Shown one piece after another: positions 1 to 12,935 of a DNA stretch of 64,000 bases. Position 1 is the stretch's first letter. Each line of letters starts with the position of its first letter. Location of the stretch: the NCBI GenBank assembly GCA_011319805.1, contig SJRY01000120.1, forward strand, positions 308,105-372,104, written 5' to 3'. The notes below the pieces were generated by a model. It was not told where the DNA came from, ran no database searches, and was given only the letters and a program-made list of their open reading frames with translations. The DNA comes from Macrocybe gigantea. Lineage: Eukaryota; Basidiomycota; Agaricomycetes; Agaricales; Callistosporiaceae. Both the position numbers and the translations under genes were made by a program.

Positions 1-1217
1 GGACACCAGTGTGACTTTGGGCGCGTCCGCAGACCCGATCGAAATCTCTTCCCACATGTCCTCCGCAAAAGGCCCCCCACCACTGAACACAAGGTTTGGT
101 CGAAACCTAGACCACCAAGGTGTCGGTGATTTGTCGCCGGATAAATCAATAAACGGGAGGAGAAAGAGCGTTACCTCTCGATGGGGATTCTTTTGTCTCT
201 CCAATCATCGGAGATCCCTTGCGCTCCGATTCTTGTCTGAGTTTCTTTGTCAATGTCGCCCATGCTCTCTTCAGAGAGCACCAGGAGAGGGTACATGTCC
301 TGAAACATGGAGTTGGCCTTGAGATCAGGGAAGAGCGTCGTCGTGTCAGCCACGCGCGGACGAGGGCCCTTGTAAAGCAAATGGACCGGCTTTCCGAAAT
401 ATTTGGACAAAATGGAGGAAGGCGAGGTTGCAGACGAAGTAATCGACTGACATATATAGCCATCAATCGGAGCGTGGTCCTTCCACAGCATGATTTCTGG
501 TATGCTAAATGTTGGCAATAGGTTAGAAGCTAGAAGCTTGTTCTCTCCCAATCTGCGTCATTAAACTCACATCTCCCAAGCGTCCAGAATCTCCTTCGTG
601 GGTCGCAGAGGAACAGAGAACGGTTCGCATCCAGAATCTTCAGGGAAAGTGAGGGTCAAAAAACCCCCGAAGGAAGAAGACTCGTCCTTCTCGATCCGGG
701 GAGTGATGAGGACCATCTATCAAGGGCTGCGATGGGAATCTCTGCGCACCGCAAGAGATCATGGGCCATACCTTTGGAAATTCTCGGGCAGTGATGATCG
801 ACACGGTCGTAGCATCCATGATGCTCCACAGTCGGTCATTCTGACCTATGCATTTCAGCTATATGCGCTGGTCAGGAGGGTGAGACGCACTTCAATGCCT
901 GTAGGAGTGTATTTAGCGCTCTCTACCGATGTCCCCCGACAGCTCTGGGATGGAAGAAATTCAAGAGATGGCTCGACCGCATATATGCCCGCTTGAGAAC
1001 CGCTCACCTTGATTGGATGAATCAAAATTTTGGACACGCGCACGTCTCCATCCTTTGGTTTCTCCGGAGCGCTAGCGGTCACAGTAAATTCCGCATTAGA
1101 CATCGTACTGGGGTGAGTGCGCCTGCTGCGCTGATTAGGATAGAGATAGAGGAAAATTGGGACCAGGAGCGCGATGACCGAAGCCGCAGCCCATGTGACG
1201 CTGCTTCTTGAGCTCAT
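1..1217 (-). CDS. MOSC domain protein, membrane-anchored (partial, runs off the left edge)
   Basis: The protein starts at 1217 with a short leader and one transmembrane segment (about residues 8-28, SVIALLVPIFLYLY). It then enters a MOSC N-terminal beta-barrel: an exon ending ILIHPIK joins, across an intron starting GTGAGC (about 1007-944), to SCRGTSVESAKYTPTG, which gives the family signature hPIKSCRG. Later exons carry YPLLVLSEESM (near 240-280) and, near 40-120, RFRPNLVFSGGGPFAEDMW, the MOSC core signature. MOSC proteins bind a sulfurated molybdenum cofactor; the membrane-anchored eukaryotic form resembles mitochondrial amidoxime-reducing component. The family assignment is firm; substrate and membrane are inferred. 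The C-terminus, with the expected cofactor cysteine, lies outside the window. Short TATA-like runs near 1388-1403 lie about 170 bases upstream of the ATG. Confidence 0.85.
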
Positions 1218-1616
1218 GGCTTCGACGACTCTATCTTGTCGTGTAAACGTGCGAGAATCGATTTATGCGTGGGCTGACGGAGGCCTGAAATGGCAATGTG
1301 AAAGAATTGAGTTGGTTGGGCGTTCCGAGGACTTGAAAAGGGCGGTTTGGAAGAGTTTCGGTGTTTCAGTAAACATTCCTAGAACACATATAAAAGATTT
1401 ATATGCACGTAGAGCTGAGTCATGTTTTTATTTTATTTTTTGATGAGCAACCAGAGTGACTCGGTGAGTCGTGTGAACTGCCGTAATCATCAATTGGAAG
1501 GATTGCGTCATGCAAAACGATATCGATAGCTAACAATGCACAGCGCTAGGGTTACAACGGAAAAAAAAATGCTAATCCTCCTTCCATGTTTATGCGTTAC
1601 GTTCCGTCTAGCCCGA
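1218..1616. other. Intergenic, promoter side of the MOSC gene and 3' side of ESS1
   Basis: No gene seen. Holds an A/T-rich stretch (1380-1445) with a TATAAA-like sequence on the minus strand near 1390, suited to driving the MOSC gene. Confidence 0.4.
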
Positions 1617-2224
1617 TCACCCAGTTCGCATAATCAGGTGCACGCCGCTGTCCGTGCTGACGACGTCGCTCATCTGATCGACGCTCAATCCAAACGCCGC
1701 GTCCTCGAACGGCTTCTGCATCTGGCCGTGCGTGAACCAGCCCAAGTCGCCGCCGTGCTCGTGCGACGAACAGTCCGAGTGCTTCGTCGCGAGCTCCGCG
1801 AACTTGGTCGGCGAACCAGCGATCTCGGCTTGGTATCCCTTTAAGATCTGGATGGCCTCCTCTTTCGAACGCGTTATGTTGGCCTGAATGAACGATCAGA
1901 TGCATGTCGAGGCAGCGGGGGTCTGGTGTCGACGGGTTGCTCACCTCCTTCCAACTCGACGGCCGCCTGCTGCCGCTGTGCTTCACCAAGAGGTGGCTAG
2001 CGCGGACGCGCTCCGGTGAATCGCTCAGATATTCCTTGGCGCCAGGAAGCGCGTTGATATCGTCCCTCGTCATGCCCTTTGGTGGATCCCAGCTAGATTC
2101 CTTGGTGGCAGTATTGAAAAAGTATGGCAACTTGCGAGAGTTGGACATCCGGACTTCCCATTCTGACTTTATTCAATCGCTTCAGACTCAACAAAGAGTG
2201 AGAGGCGGCGAATGCACGCACCAT
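1617..2224 (-). CDS. ESS1: Peptidyl-prolyl cis-trans isomerase, Pin1/Ess1 type (WW + rotamase)
   Basis: A WW domain (WEVRMSNSRKLPYFFN ... SSWDPP) is followed by a parvulin rotamase domain: RASHLLVKHSGSRRPSSWKE, then after an intron (donor GTGAGC near 1943, acceptor near 1888) KFAELATKHSDCSSHEHGGDLGWF and a C-terminus ending SGVHLIMRTG at 1617. Pin1-type enzymes isomerise phospho-Ser/Thr-Pro bonds, for example on the RNA polymerase II C-terminal domain. The basic substrate patch, the SDCSS loop and the GGDLGWF strand are all present. The start is inferred: the only in-frame solution I found uses an ATG at 2222-2224 immediately followed by an intron (GTGCGT at 2221 to AAAG at 2167), so exon 1 contributes only the Met codon and the protein begins M-SEWEVRMSN. 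Total about 180 residues, near the usual fungal size. Confidence 0.92.
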
Positions 2225-2401
2225 GTTTGCGGCAAGAGCCCTGGTGGCGAAGGACTTGGAGGAGACAGTGTCATTATCTGATCTAAAGATGATGTAAATC
2301 ACGTGCAAATCCAGAGCGATCTAGACACCCAGACACAATTTTGGAAAAATCTCTTTGGACTGAAATTGAACGAGAGCAATGCGACCAATTTCCATCTAAA
2401 T

Positions 2402-4450
2402 CACGTACCGTTATTGAAATGTCCTTGAGCGACCAGTTCCGAGGCTATAGACACCCATTTATGTTTGGCGTGCACTATTTCGGAGGGATAGGTGGTGCGT
2501 TGGCATATCTGATCCACAAACAAGTCAGAAATAACTTGTCCTGTCTGCAGACAACCCGAAAACCGTATGCACACATCCGTTGAGCCCACGCCGACACATT
2601 AAATGATGCGCGCCTCGCCATCGTCTTCTCCCGTGACCTAGCTTGCAGAGCTGGCCATGTGCCAACTTTCCGCCCAGTTGCGCAGACTGCCAAACTGGTG
2701 GACGAGGTTTCAGGATCACAGCACAAGAGAGCAGTGGTTTGAGGAGGCCTGTCAACGCGTTTGGAATGTCCGGACTGCTTCTGGAGTCATCGAGGTGACA
2801 TTGTCGCCGAAGCAAGTACGATCAACTTTTTATTATCGAGATCTTCTGAAGAATTCACTCTTCTCTAATCTGCCATAAGGTAAATTATGTTTTGGACGAG
2901 TTATCGGGATATGCTGCTCTCAGGGACTCTTCCGGCTAGTAAGTGCCGCTTATCAATATCATGAAGAAAGTGAGTGAAACCTATTCTACTAGTCAGGTTT
3001 CATGTTTCGAGCGCATCTGGGAATCTCTGCAACTTTTAGAAGCTGCATCTATTGAGCAGCTGAACGAAAGCATATTTCGCCTTCGCAAGGAGATGTCTGT
3101 GCGAAGTGGGGACGGCGTCGGCGTCATTACTCTCCTGGTCGACCCGCACCTCTATTGTCTAGTATACGGCAAGACATTTATATCCTACCCAAAGACGGAA
3201 CCACCCAGAGTCGGGTACGCCCCTTCCGGCGGTGACGTGTACACAATCTCCAGGAAGCACGCCTTTCTCCCGTCAGACGTATTCATCTCCCCTTCCGGCT
3301 CGACAAAATTCACATCATACATCAACAACCTCCATCCCTCTCGCAGCGCAGTGTATGAAGACCTGGAAGCACTCTTGACGGGCTTTGTGCCCCTGTTTGA
3401 AAGGTCCTTGACGGACCTGCACCGGAACAACCCGCTGGTGCAGCGTATTCCGGGGCCGTCCAAGTACACCGTGTGGGACGAACCTGATGAACCAGAGTTC
3501 TCAGACGACGACGAAGGTTGGGTGAATTACGAGCGAGAGCTGCGCCACTGGCTTATGCATCGTCCGATCCACCTCCCGGACGTGCCGAATACCGGCTATC
3601 CTGGTGGTCTGGAACACAGGAAGTATCATGTCAGTCTGCGCGACAGGACCGTTCAAGTCATCGTTTCCATCTCTGAGACAAGGCTGGTATGTTTGATGCG
3701 CAATCATCCGATATCGAGATAGACAGTAATCTGGGAACTCCAGCGACCTGGAGGGCCTAGTTTTCCAGGCACAGAGTGGCACGTAGAGGGCATGAGAAAC
3801 GAACGCATCGTGGCATCTGGGATTTACTTTGCATCAATGGTTGGTAGCCAGAAATAGCTCGGCTTTCCGTTCGCCACTCTGATTCTTATCATCTCATCTT
3901 CATTCGGGTGCAGGACAACATCACGGAAACCGCGATTCAGTTCCGCATGGCCGTGACGTACCCACGCGGCTTCTGCGCAGGCGATGCAGGCGCGACGCGC
4001 CGCACCTGGGGTCTGGATGACGCCGACCCATGCCATCAATACGTCGGCTCGCGGCCGGTCCAAGCAGGACTGGGCATCGTGTTCCCGAACATCTACCAGC
4101 ATTGCCAGACGCAGTTCCAGCTGGTCGACTCGTCGAAAGAAGGGCACCTTACTACAGTCTCGTTCTTCCTCATCGACCCGGACATCAAGCCGGCCGTCTC
4201 GACCTCCATGGTCGCGCCGCAGCAGAAGGAGTGGGTCCGCCACGTGCTATATGACGCCATGGACCCGCGGCTGCCCGTCGAGGTGGTCGACCATATCGTC
4301 GATATGGTTCCTGGCCTCATGGACGATGAGGAGGCAGAGAGGCACAAGAGGGAGCTGTTGACCGTTAGAGAGCGGTTCAGGGAGGCAAACAACAATTTCC
4401 ACTTCTGCATCCCGTTTGATATATGGAGCGCCCCAGACTTTCCGCACTGA
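2402..4450 (+). CDS. DUF4246 domain protein
   Basis: Several exons match the fungal DUF4246 family (function unknown): LRRLPNWWTRFQDHSTREQW (from 2681), VNYVLDELSGYAALRDSSG (about 2883-2937), VSCFERIWES, then DPHLYCLVYGKT, FISPSGSTKFTSYINNLHP, GTEWHVEGMRNERIVASGIYF, a DNIT exon from about 3914 and the C-terminal RFREANNNFHFCIPFDIWSAPDFPH ending at 4450. The WHVEGMRNE segment is the family's best conserved block and has the look of a dioxygenase-like HxE metal site; that role is my inference. The exon before 2647 is uncertain: an acceptor (CTTGCAG) sits at about 2646, so the true start lies upstream, perhaps in the 2400-2523 stretch (FRGYRHPFMFGV). The first ~250 bases of the span are therefore tentative. 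Frames are intact throughout. Confidence 0.8.
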
Positions 4451-4605
4451 TGTGCTTTCGCGAGGTGCATGTATGCTTATTCCATTGGCTATGTATCGTG
4501 GTGTAATATCACTGCTATCTCTCTTACACCCAATTCCTATGAGAGGGCCATCTTGGAGCCATCAGAGGCATCGATGACGAAAATATTTGGATGTCGTGCA
4601 ATCTA

Positions 4606-7049
4606 TCACTGCTTAATACCGATGGCAAAACGACGTATGAACTGAACACTTACAAACGATCGCACTCTCTTCCCATATATATACATTGGGAAAGAAGCGA
4701 GCCAGCAAAAGGCCTGACACCCGGCGAGTATGAGCAGGGTAACTTTGACACCGCGGTGCAGGACCATCCCGTTGGCAAAGAACGTAAACGCGTACAAGAC
4801 CATATTCTTGCTGAAGTTGCTCAGCGCCAGCACATGCAGCGCGTCTGGACCATGTGTGTCTAGCAGATATGTTACTGCCGCAGCCCCAGATACGACCATG
4901 CTGAAGTTGGCGATCCTGGTGGTCGGAGAGGAAAAAGTTACACAATCGTTGTCTTTGTCAATAGAAGGCGGACAACTTGCATTATGCATGCCACTGCTCC
5001 GATCCACGGCATGTTATGCGTCGTGCCCACTGTTTCGATGTGAATGCGTGATGACCAGCATTCAGGAGCGGCGTATTACCTGCCCATCCGGCATATCCAA
5101 AGACCCCAAATAGCATTGTGGATATGAAGAAGATGCGGAACTCTGGCTCGTATATGCCCTTGTTCTGCTTTGCCAACCAAACTGTGCCCCAGTCTGTAAG
5201 CGGACCCGAAATGCACATAGCGATAATGATTCCGACGATGCCGCCCAGATTGGTGAGTCCCTGTCGACATCCATGAGAGTTGGATGCTGACAAGTCGATT
5301 GAAAAGAATTGTGCAGACGCACAATTTGGGAAGCATTGAAGTTGTATTCGAGCGTAAATATAGTTGAAGAGCATATTGGCATGAGACCTGAAGTTGTCAA
5401 GAAAGCTTGCAGCCAGTCGATATTTTGACCATGACGTACTGAGCCAGACCGTCTGCATTCCATGAACAAGAAATATGAACCATGTCTAGGGAACCCGGGG
5501 TTAGAAGGCAGAACGGTTCCATACAGCGACTTACGACGGGCGAGAGGAGGAAAGGGAACGGCCGCAAGAAGATCTTGAGAAAGTTTGTATCGCTGAATGA
5601 CCCATTGTACAACCTGAGCTGGCTTATCCAGCTTGACTGTGAGGACTCCCTGACTTCAGAAACTGCGACGTCCGAAGAACCGGAGTCCTTTTCAAGACTT
5701 CGTTTCTCTTGAGAAGCGTTGACTCGTTCGGTTGATTTTCTAACCTCACGACCATAAGTTGTCTGGGAGGCGGGCTCAGCAAACTGCTTCGGAAATAGAT
5801 ATGAAAGTAAAAACCTCTGGAACGAAGAAAAATATTGCCACGACACAAAGTCCGAGGGGGATCGTCACAAACCAAAAGCCCATCTGCCACGATAAGTTCT
5901 GGATGACATAGCTATAGAGCAATGGGCCACTGAGAAGAGGTTATAACAGGCTCCCTGGTGATTAAGGTGAGTTTGACATACAGGGTGATCCCAGACATGA
6001 TAGAGAAACTCCATATGACAGAGCGACTGCCTCGTTCATGGACACTAGGTATCTCAGAATTCGAACAGTGCATGAAGTGCAGGGGTGAGGGAGCTCACAA
6101 GAATATCTGCTCAATGGTCGAAGCCACTAGGCTGTGTCCCTTTTCAGTCACAGATTAATCAAATGAGAGAAGCATTTGGACCTTTGCAGGGCGGACATTC
6201 CAAATCCTTGGAAAGCACGAGATGCCCTTATTGATGCCATATTCGGGCTCAGCGCGCACCATATGCAGGATATAAACATCTTTCGGAGTTCGGTCAAGTG
6301 AAGGTGGAGTCAGGGGCAGGAAAGAGGGCGCACGAGAAAGACAGAACAAAAATACACAATACGATGGCCAAATTTGACAGCAAGAGCTCCTTGTAGCAAC
6401 CTGATCGACAACTTAGTGAAGACTGGGCAAGAGCAACGAAGTTTCGGGCATACATAAAGCATCCGAGACCGAGCAAGATGGAACCGAAACTCGATGCAAC
6501 ATCATCCACGCTAACGCCGAACTGCTCTGAGAGAAGGACATATCCAGGACCAACCATAGGAGACAGCGCTCCATCGAGAGAAGCAGCAAAGGCTCTGCGA
6601 CATAAGATGAGCTAGGGCGAGTTGCAAGAACATGTACGGACAGTGTCCAGAAGCAGGCTTCTTTCTTCCACCTCGGCCAATTGAGCCTGTTGGGATTTGG
6701 TAACGTTGTGGAAACGGCGAAAGTTAAATGGTTGGCACTAACGGATCCTTGGGATCATCGGAAGGTTGAGGTATCAAAACCACATGAGCATTTCTCCCCG
6801 TCCCTCGCTTCAGGCCATCGGCCTTGTCTATGACGACCTGCAATGGTCGTATACAAGTTCAGTGCTGTAGCATCTATATATTCGCAAAAAAGGTTGACCT
6901 GCCGTCCATGTACTATTCCCAAATCCGACAATAAAGCCGTGCCCGGAACATCTTCAAGGTGTTTATCCTCTAGAAGCAAAGAAGAATCAACCGTCAGATC
7001 ACGAGTACAAAATACTATGGAAGAGCTCACCCAATATGCCAAGTCCCAT
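4606..7049 (-). CDS. MFS transporter, HOL1-like (drug:H+ antiporter type)
   Basis: The start at 7049 gives a 19-base first coding exon (MGLGIL) that joins, over an intron 7030-6970, to EDKHLEDVPGTALL, the characteristic N-terminus of fungal HOL1-like MFS proteins. HVVLIPQPSDDPKDP and LNWPRWKKEACFW follow (6800-6650), then helices in many short exons: VGPGYVLLSEQFGVSVDDVASSFGSILLGLG (6550-6460), LTNLGGIVGIIIAMCISGPLTDW (about 5260-5190) and a loop with LAKQNKGIYEPEFR, the family's RNxGIxEPExR motif. The C-terminus is helix-rich and ends at 4606. A Ser/Lys-rich cytoplasmic loop lies near 5840-5640. Such proteins export drugs or take up polyamines and similar cations; the substrate here is unknown. 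About ten or more introns. A TATATAAA sits at 7084-7091, 35 bases upstream of the ATG. Confidence 0.85.
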
Positions 7050-7083
7050 AGTTGTATTCTTTCAGCTTCATAAACCGTTCTGC

Positions 7084-7091
7084 TTTATATA
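7084..7091 (-). promoter_or_regulatory. TATA-box candidate of the MFS gene
   Basis: Minus strand reads CTATATAAAGC, about 35 bases upstream of the MFS start codon at 7049. Confidence 0.4.
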
Positions 7092-7167
7092 GCGGGACGG
7101 GGCAGGTGGTATCTTGTATGTCTTCATTAGCTCGTTCATTCTCACTCGCCCGATCAGACTATGCATC

Positions 7168-7445
7168 CTAATCCAGCAAGACTTGCGCTTGTGATCTCCC
7201 CTCGTGAGGCGTCAGAGCCCGTACCATGAGAACCGCGGCCCCCGAACCAATAACGTTTCGCTTGTCTAACATCACGTTAAACCATCTTTCAACAAGGTAA
7301 TGCAGTCGCTTAGCAATAATCGGGGAGAGGCCACATAAATGATTGTATTTTTCCATAAGCGAGTAAACATCTAGTTCTAAAGATCCCAGCATGCGAGCGT
7401 GTAAGTCTTCCTCTGGAAGGCAAAAAAGAACATACGCACCACAGG
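7168..7445 (-). CDS. Possible small unrecognised exon or gene
   Basis: Between the GAL10 stop and the MFS start lies an open frame ending at 7168 that reads like coding sequence (PEEDLHARMLGSLELDVYS... then LVERWFNVMLDKRN). It is preceded by a plausible acceptor (TTGCCTTCCAG, near 7419), suggesting a last exon, but no convincing upstream exon exists between it and the GAL10 stop at 7583. I recognise no family. It may be a young or spurious frame within the GAL10 3' region. Confidence 0.2.
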
Positions 7446-7582
7446 CAGGGATGATGAGGCTATGAGTAAGGAATAGGTAAATTGAGAACAGTAACCAGAG
7501 AGAGAATATATCATATAAATCGCAAAGCAAAAAAAAGGGATATATTGCAATTCCATCCGCGCATTGATGCATCGAAGCGCTT

Positions 7583-9096
<1,514 letters not shown>

Positions 9097-9216
9097 GAGG
9101 GGAGAGCGACGAGGGGATCCCGGTCAGGAGAATCTATCAGATCGCAGCAAATCCGCGCCGCGACGTGAAATGGAAGAGGTTTATCTGATCACTCGTCGTA
9201 TTTCTTTTTGTTCAGT

Positions 9217-9225
9217 TATATATAA
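9217..9225 (-). promoter_or_regulatory. TATA-box candidate of GAL10
   Basis: Minus strand reads ATTATATATAAC about 125 bases upstream of the GAL10 ATG. Confidence 0.35.
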
Positions 9226-9333
9226 TTTCAGGGTCCTTTTCCAACCGAGTTCTATCCGTCGTGGCTAGTGTGGTCCGTCGACCGCGACAGGATAAAAGAT
9301 ATGGCGAATTATATGGCTATAAGTATTCTACAA

Positions 9334-11871
9334 TCAATTCTCTTCCATTTTCACATCCCCCTCATTATCTGTCTTCACTGTCGTCTCTGGTGATGCTTGG
9401 CTATCCTCCGTTCTTGCTAGCGTATTATTCTGCTCCTCCATTGGTGCGGCTATTGCGGGCCCATCCTCGATCTTTTGCGTCTTTTCCTTCTCTTGCTTCT
9501 CTTTCTCAATCTCCTTCCCCAGAACTTCAATATCTCCCGTCCCGATCTTTCCGAAGTGCTGTAGGTACTGATCACGCGCCGTGCGCAAGGCCAGCCATGC
9601 CCACCGTGTCTTATTCTGCGAAGAAACAGCGTCAGCTTGGCCACATGTTACGGTGCAGATAACGATATGATCACCTCCTCGAACTTGAGAATTTGGTCAT
9701 CAACAAGCGGAACAGGCGGTTCGCTCGGGGCCGGTGCGGCTGACAGAGCCGGAGTGGGTGATGGGGCAGACACCGGCAACGCAGGAGGTAGAGTGGGAGT
9801 GCTTGAAGCAGGTGGGGCTTTCACAGCTTCTTGTGTTGGTGGGGGTGGTTTTATCGAGGCAGTTCCCGGCTTCGCCGGAAGAGAGGGGTGGAGAGGAGCC
9901 GCGACAGGTGGCGAAGGCCCAGTTGGAGGCGCAGGTTCCTGCATCTTGACATCGCCAGAAACCACCTCTTTCTCGGCAGCAGCTTGAGCTTCCGCAACAG
10001 CTTTGGCTTTTGCTTGCGCAATCCTTTCCGCCGTTCGGGCCAAGGTTTTCTTGCGGAGGTCTATTCTCATATCTTCCTGTTTGACCTTCTTGACAAAGTC
10101 TTTAACATCTCCGGGCCTGATTCAATGTCAGCGGAACGCGATCCAGGACGAAATCAATGATTAACGAACTGGAATGGCTGCTGCAGGTCTTCCAAACCTC
10201 TACATCCCATCTCCCAGATCTCCGTCAATGGCTGCGAACCCAATTTCCACTCCCATTCTTCGGGCGTCTCCCTCATCTTCTGCCGAATCTTCTGAGTCGC
10301 CTGAAGCAAGCCAACCCGTTTTCCGTCCACTTCAGCCCACCAAGGTTCTTTGTCGAAAGGCGCGCATAACTCATTCTTCCATTTGATCCAGTTTTTCTCC
10401 CTCTCCAAGATAATGACCGCCGTTTCTGCGAAGGCCCTCCCATTTGGTGTCGTTTGCCGTAGTTCTTCCATCGCTTTGTTAATGGTTTCTTGCACCCATT
10501 GAGCATCGGCTACTTCTAGAGTGAAATCCATCTGTAACGAGCGATTGCGGGATGTGCACCAGCTCGCTTTCGCTGTTTTGGTGAATGTTAGGAGATGGTT
10601 GAGTAATACCAGCAGCTGGAAGAGAAATTGGCGACGGAAATGAGTATCAGCGACCTACGAGTCGATCATTATATTAGTATTGTACTATTATTATTGCCCT
10701 TTGGAAATGCTGACCTCGAGATCGAGTAGATCCGGACTGGTGAGGAATTTTGCAAAGAAATATTCCGTGATATTCACGTCTTCTGCATCGGGCTCTCGTT
10801 TCCGCTTCAGCGACCCAGGGCCTGAGACTGCTCGACTACCCATCATGGCCCGTTCCTTCGCGGTTGCTTCCTTGATGACGGGGAGGACTTTATTGACCGC
10901 CTCCTTGAATTCATTAAACGCGTTGGGGCTGATGAATACGGTTGGTTTGGAGAAAGGGAGTTGAAGAGACCAAAAAACCGAGTAGAATTCTATGTACATC
11001 AATGAAAAAGGGAGAACAAATAGAATGACATCGGAAACATACCCTCTTTCTTCTCAGCTTTGGAATCGACAGGCCTCCCCTCCTTTGAATCAACTAGCAT
11101 GGCGTCATCGTCCCGCGGTGGTTGCACACCCTTCGATTCTTCAGGCTTTGCCTCCGTCTTCTTATCCAATTTGACGCCTTCCCATGTCGGCCCATATTCA
11201 CCCCGCAGATTCACACCACTTCTCTCTCCAAGCGGAAACACGCCACTCAGAAAAGTGAGGATTCGGCCGCAAAACATCGTCGTCGAACCGGTTTTGGACA
11301 ACCGACGAAGGAGGTCGTTTAGGGTACGCAAAAGGATGAGCGCCTTGCCTTTCTGGGGAACCATACCTTCCGTGAGTCTTGGGGCACGAGCCTCAATCCA
11401 GGAGAAGATATAAGAACAAGACGAGATTGTATGTGTTTCTAGAATGTCTTGTAGAACAATAAAAGGAAACGTCTGCTCGCAGGCATCTGATAAAGCGGTT
11501 CGGTGATGTTTTGAATACGAAGCAGCCAGGCGACTTACCATGTTCTGTGAATGTGAGTATCACGTCCAGCTTGATCCGAAGTTTGTCGTAGTACGAAGAA
11601 TCATTATCTATGAGTGCTTTCCCCTCAGTTATCTGCGAGCGCGGTATTAGTGGCATGTCCGAGAGAACTGCATACAACCTACAGCCAAGATAAAAATATC
11701 GTTCTTCAGCAAGTACTCCCACTGGCTTTTACAGTGTTCGGATTTCGAAACGTCATTCGCCTTTAACAGTGTCTCTTCTACCAGTTCATTGAGCTTCTTT
11801 TGCTCGACGGGTTGCGGCGGCAAGGACTTGAGCAGCTCATTGAAGAACGGTCGAAGTGCAGCTGTCGACAT
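9334..11871 (-). CDS. THOC1: THO complex subunit 1 (THOC1/Hpr1)
   Basis: The THO complex couples transcription elongation to mRNA packaging and export in the nucleus. Starts at 11871 (MSTAALRPFFNELLKSLPP). The diagnostic block lies near 11390-11230: GKALILLRTLNDLLRRLSKT, then MFCGRILTFLSGVFPLGERSGVN, the THOC1 signature. FSKPTVFISPNAFNEFKEAVNKVLP (about 10960-10870) and the acidic linker KRKREPDAEDVNITEYFF follow, then WWAEVDGKRVGLLQATQKIR with WEWKLGSQPLTEIWEMG. The C-terminal part is Ala/Pro-rich and disordered (9940-9660), then NKTRWAWLALRTARDQYLQHFGKIGTGD after an intron, and a charged tail ending at 9334. About six introns, all frames intact. Confidence 0.92.
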
Positions 11872-11940
11872 GAGATGGGTGTTGCCACAGATGAATAAAT
11901 GTGCCAAACAAACAAACTGGGGTTTTGTACTTCAGTCATC
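11872..11940. promoter_or_regulatory. 69-base divergent promoter
   Basis: The start codons of THOC1 (minus, 11871) and the small coiled-coil gene (plus, 11941) are only 69 bases apart, so the two must share or overlap promoters and 5' leaders. Confidence 0.5.
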
Positions 11941-12291
11941 ATGGCCGCCAGAGCCGAGTCCACAATCTCCACACAATCAGCAGCCATAGAGGCAGAAACC
12001 ACTCTTCTTGCATCCATTTTGGCCGAAGGAACTATAGAAGATGAGGAAGGAGACATTGCCGAGCTGTTGCAAGTCCTGGACACCGTAGACAGCGTCGCAG
12101 AGGGTGTCGAAATGAAACTCGATTATCTTCTGGACAAATTAGACAGTCTACTGGCTGTTCTAGACCCACCAACTTCCGAATCAAATATCAAGGACGAACC
12201 TCCTTCAGACGAAAGAAAGTCGTCGGAATCCGTGACGACGCGGACTTCCGAGGTCGGTTCTCCTAACCGCAAAACTCATATTGTAGTCTGA
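11941..12291 (+). CDS. Small acidic coiled-coil protein, unknown function
   Basis: Intronless frame of 116 residues. Starting at 11941 (MAARAESTISTQSA) is preferred over the upstream in-frame Met at 11899, which would lie almost at the divergent THOC1 start. The first half is an acidic helix with a regular leucine pattern (ELLQVLDTVDSVAEGVEM then LDYLLDKLDSLLAVLD), as expected for a coiled coil; the second half is Ser/Glu/Lys-rich and disordered (DEPPSDERKSSESVTTRTSE). I recognise no named family. The short spacing to THOC1 hints at co-expression but says nothing on function. Confidence 0.6.
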   Translation: MAARAESTISTQSAAIEAETTLLASILAEGTIEDEEGDIAELLQVLDTVDSVAEGVEMKLDYLLDKLDSLLAVLDPPTSESNIKDEPPSDERKSSESVTTRTSEVGSPNRKTHIVV

Positions 12292-12935
12292 ATATTCACT
12301 CCAGGACACACCGTCTTAAACGTTCGCCGAATTCGGGCGACTGATCATTCGCATGACATGATGGACGATGAGGGATATATCGAGCCCTGGCTTCCCCGCT
12401 ACGTCGGGGCGTCGTTCCAGGGGATTGTGGCGACTTTCTCTGTTGACTACACCTGCCTGTGATTGCTTTTCTCAGTCACCGTCGACATTCGCCTCCTCAT
12501 CACAGTATGTTCAACTTTTGTTTCGCACCATATCTTGCGTTGGCTTTGACGGGGTGTTGAATAAGTAGGACTATTGTCTTCTGAGCTAATGTGCTTCGCG
12601 AATTCATGAGTAACATCGGTTTTTTGTCGATCTGGATATGATTTATTGTATGCACACTAAATCGCTTGGAGACTAATAAACGTCATAAATTATTTCGGTC
12701 GAGTCCCTCCATTATAATAAAGACTGCAGTGTCAACTAAGAAAGCAGAAGCGACATAACGATACAGTGAAAGACAGCAGAAAGGACAGCACGACAACGAT
12801 TCAATGTAACAATGTCCGTAGCGAGTAGGATAGAGGGAAAGATAGCAAGTTAAGACGGCAATGTCCGAGAAAGGGAAAGAACCCGCAGATTTTGTTTGGG
12901 AACCCAACCAAAGACCATGTCCATGTTGAAAAGTT
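12292..12935. other. Intergenic, convergent 3' regions
   Basis: Two genes converge here. No coding signal seen; the right half is A/T-rich (12590-12730), as expected for 3' untranslated and termination regions. Confidence 0.4.
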
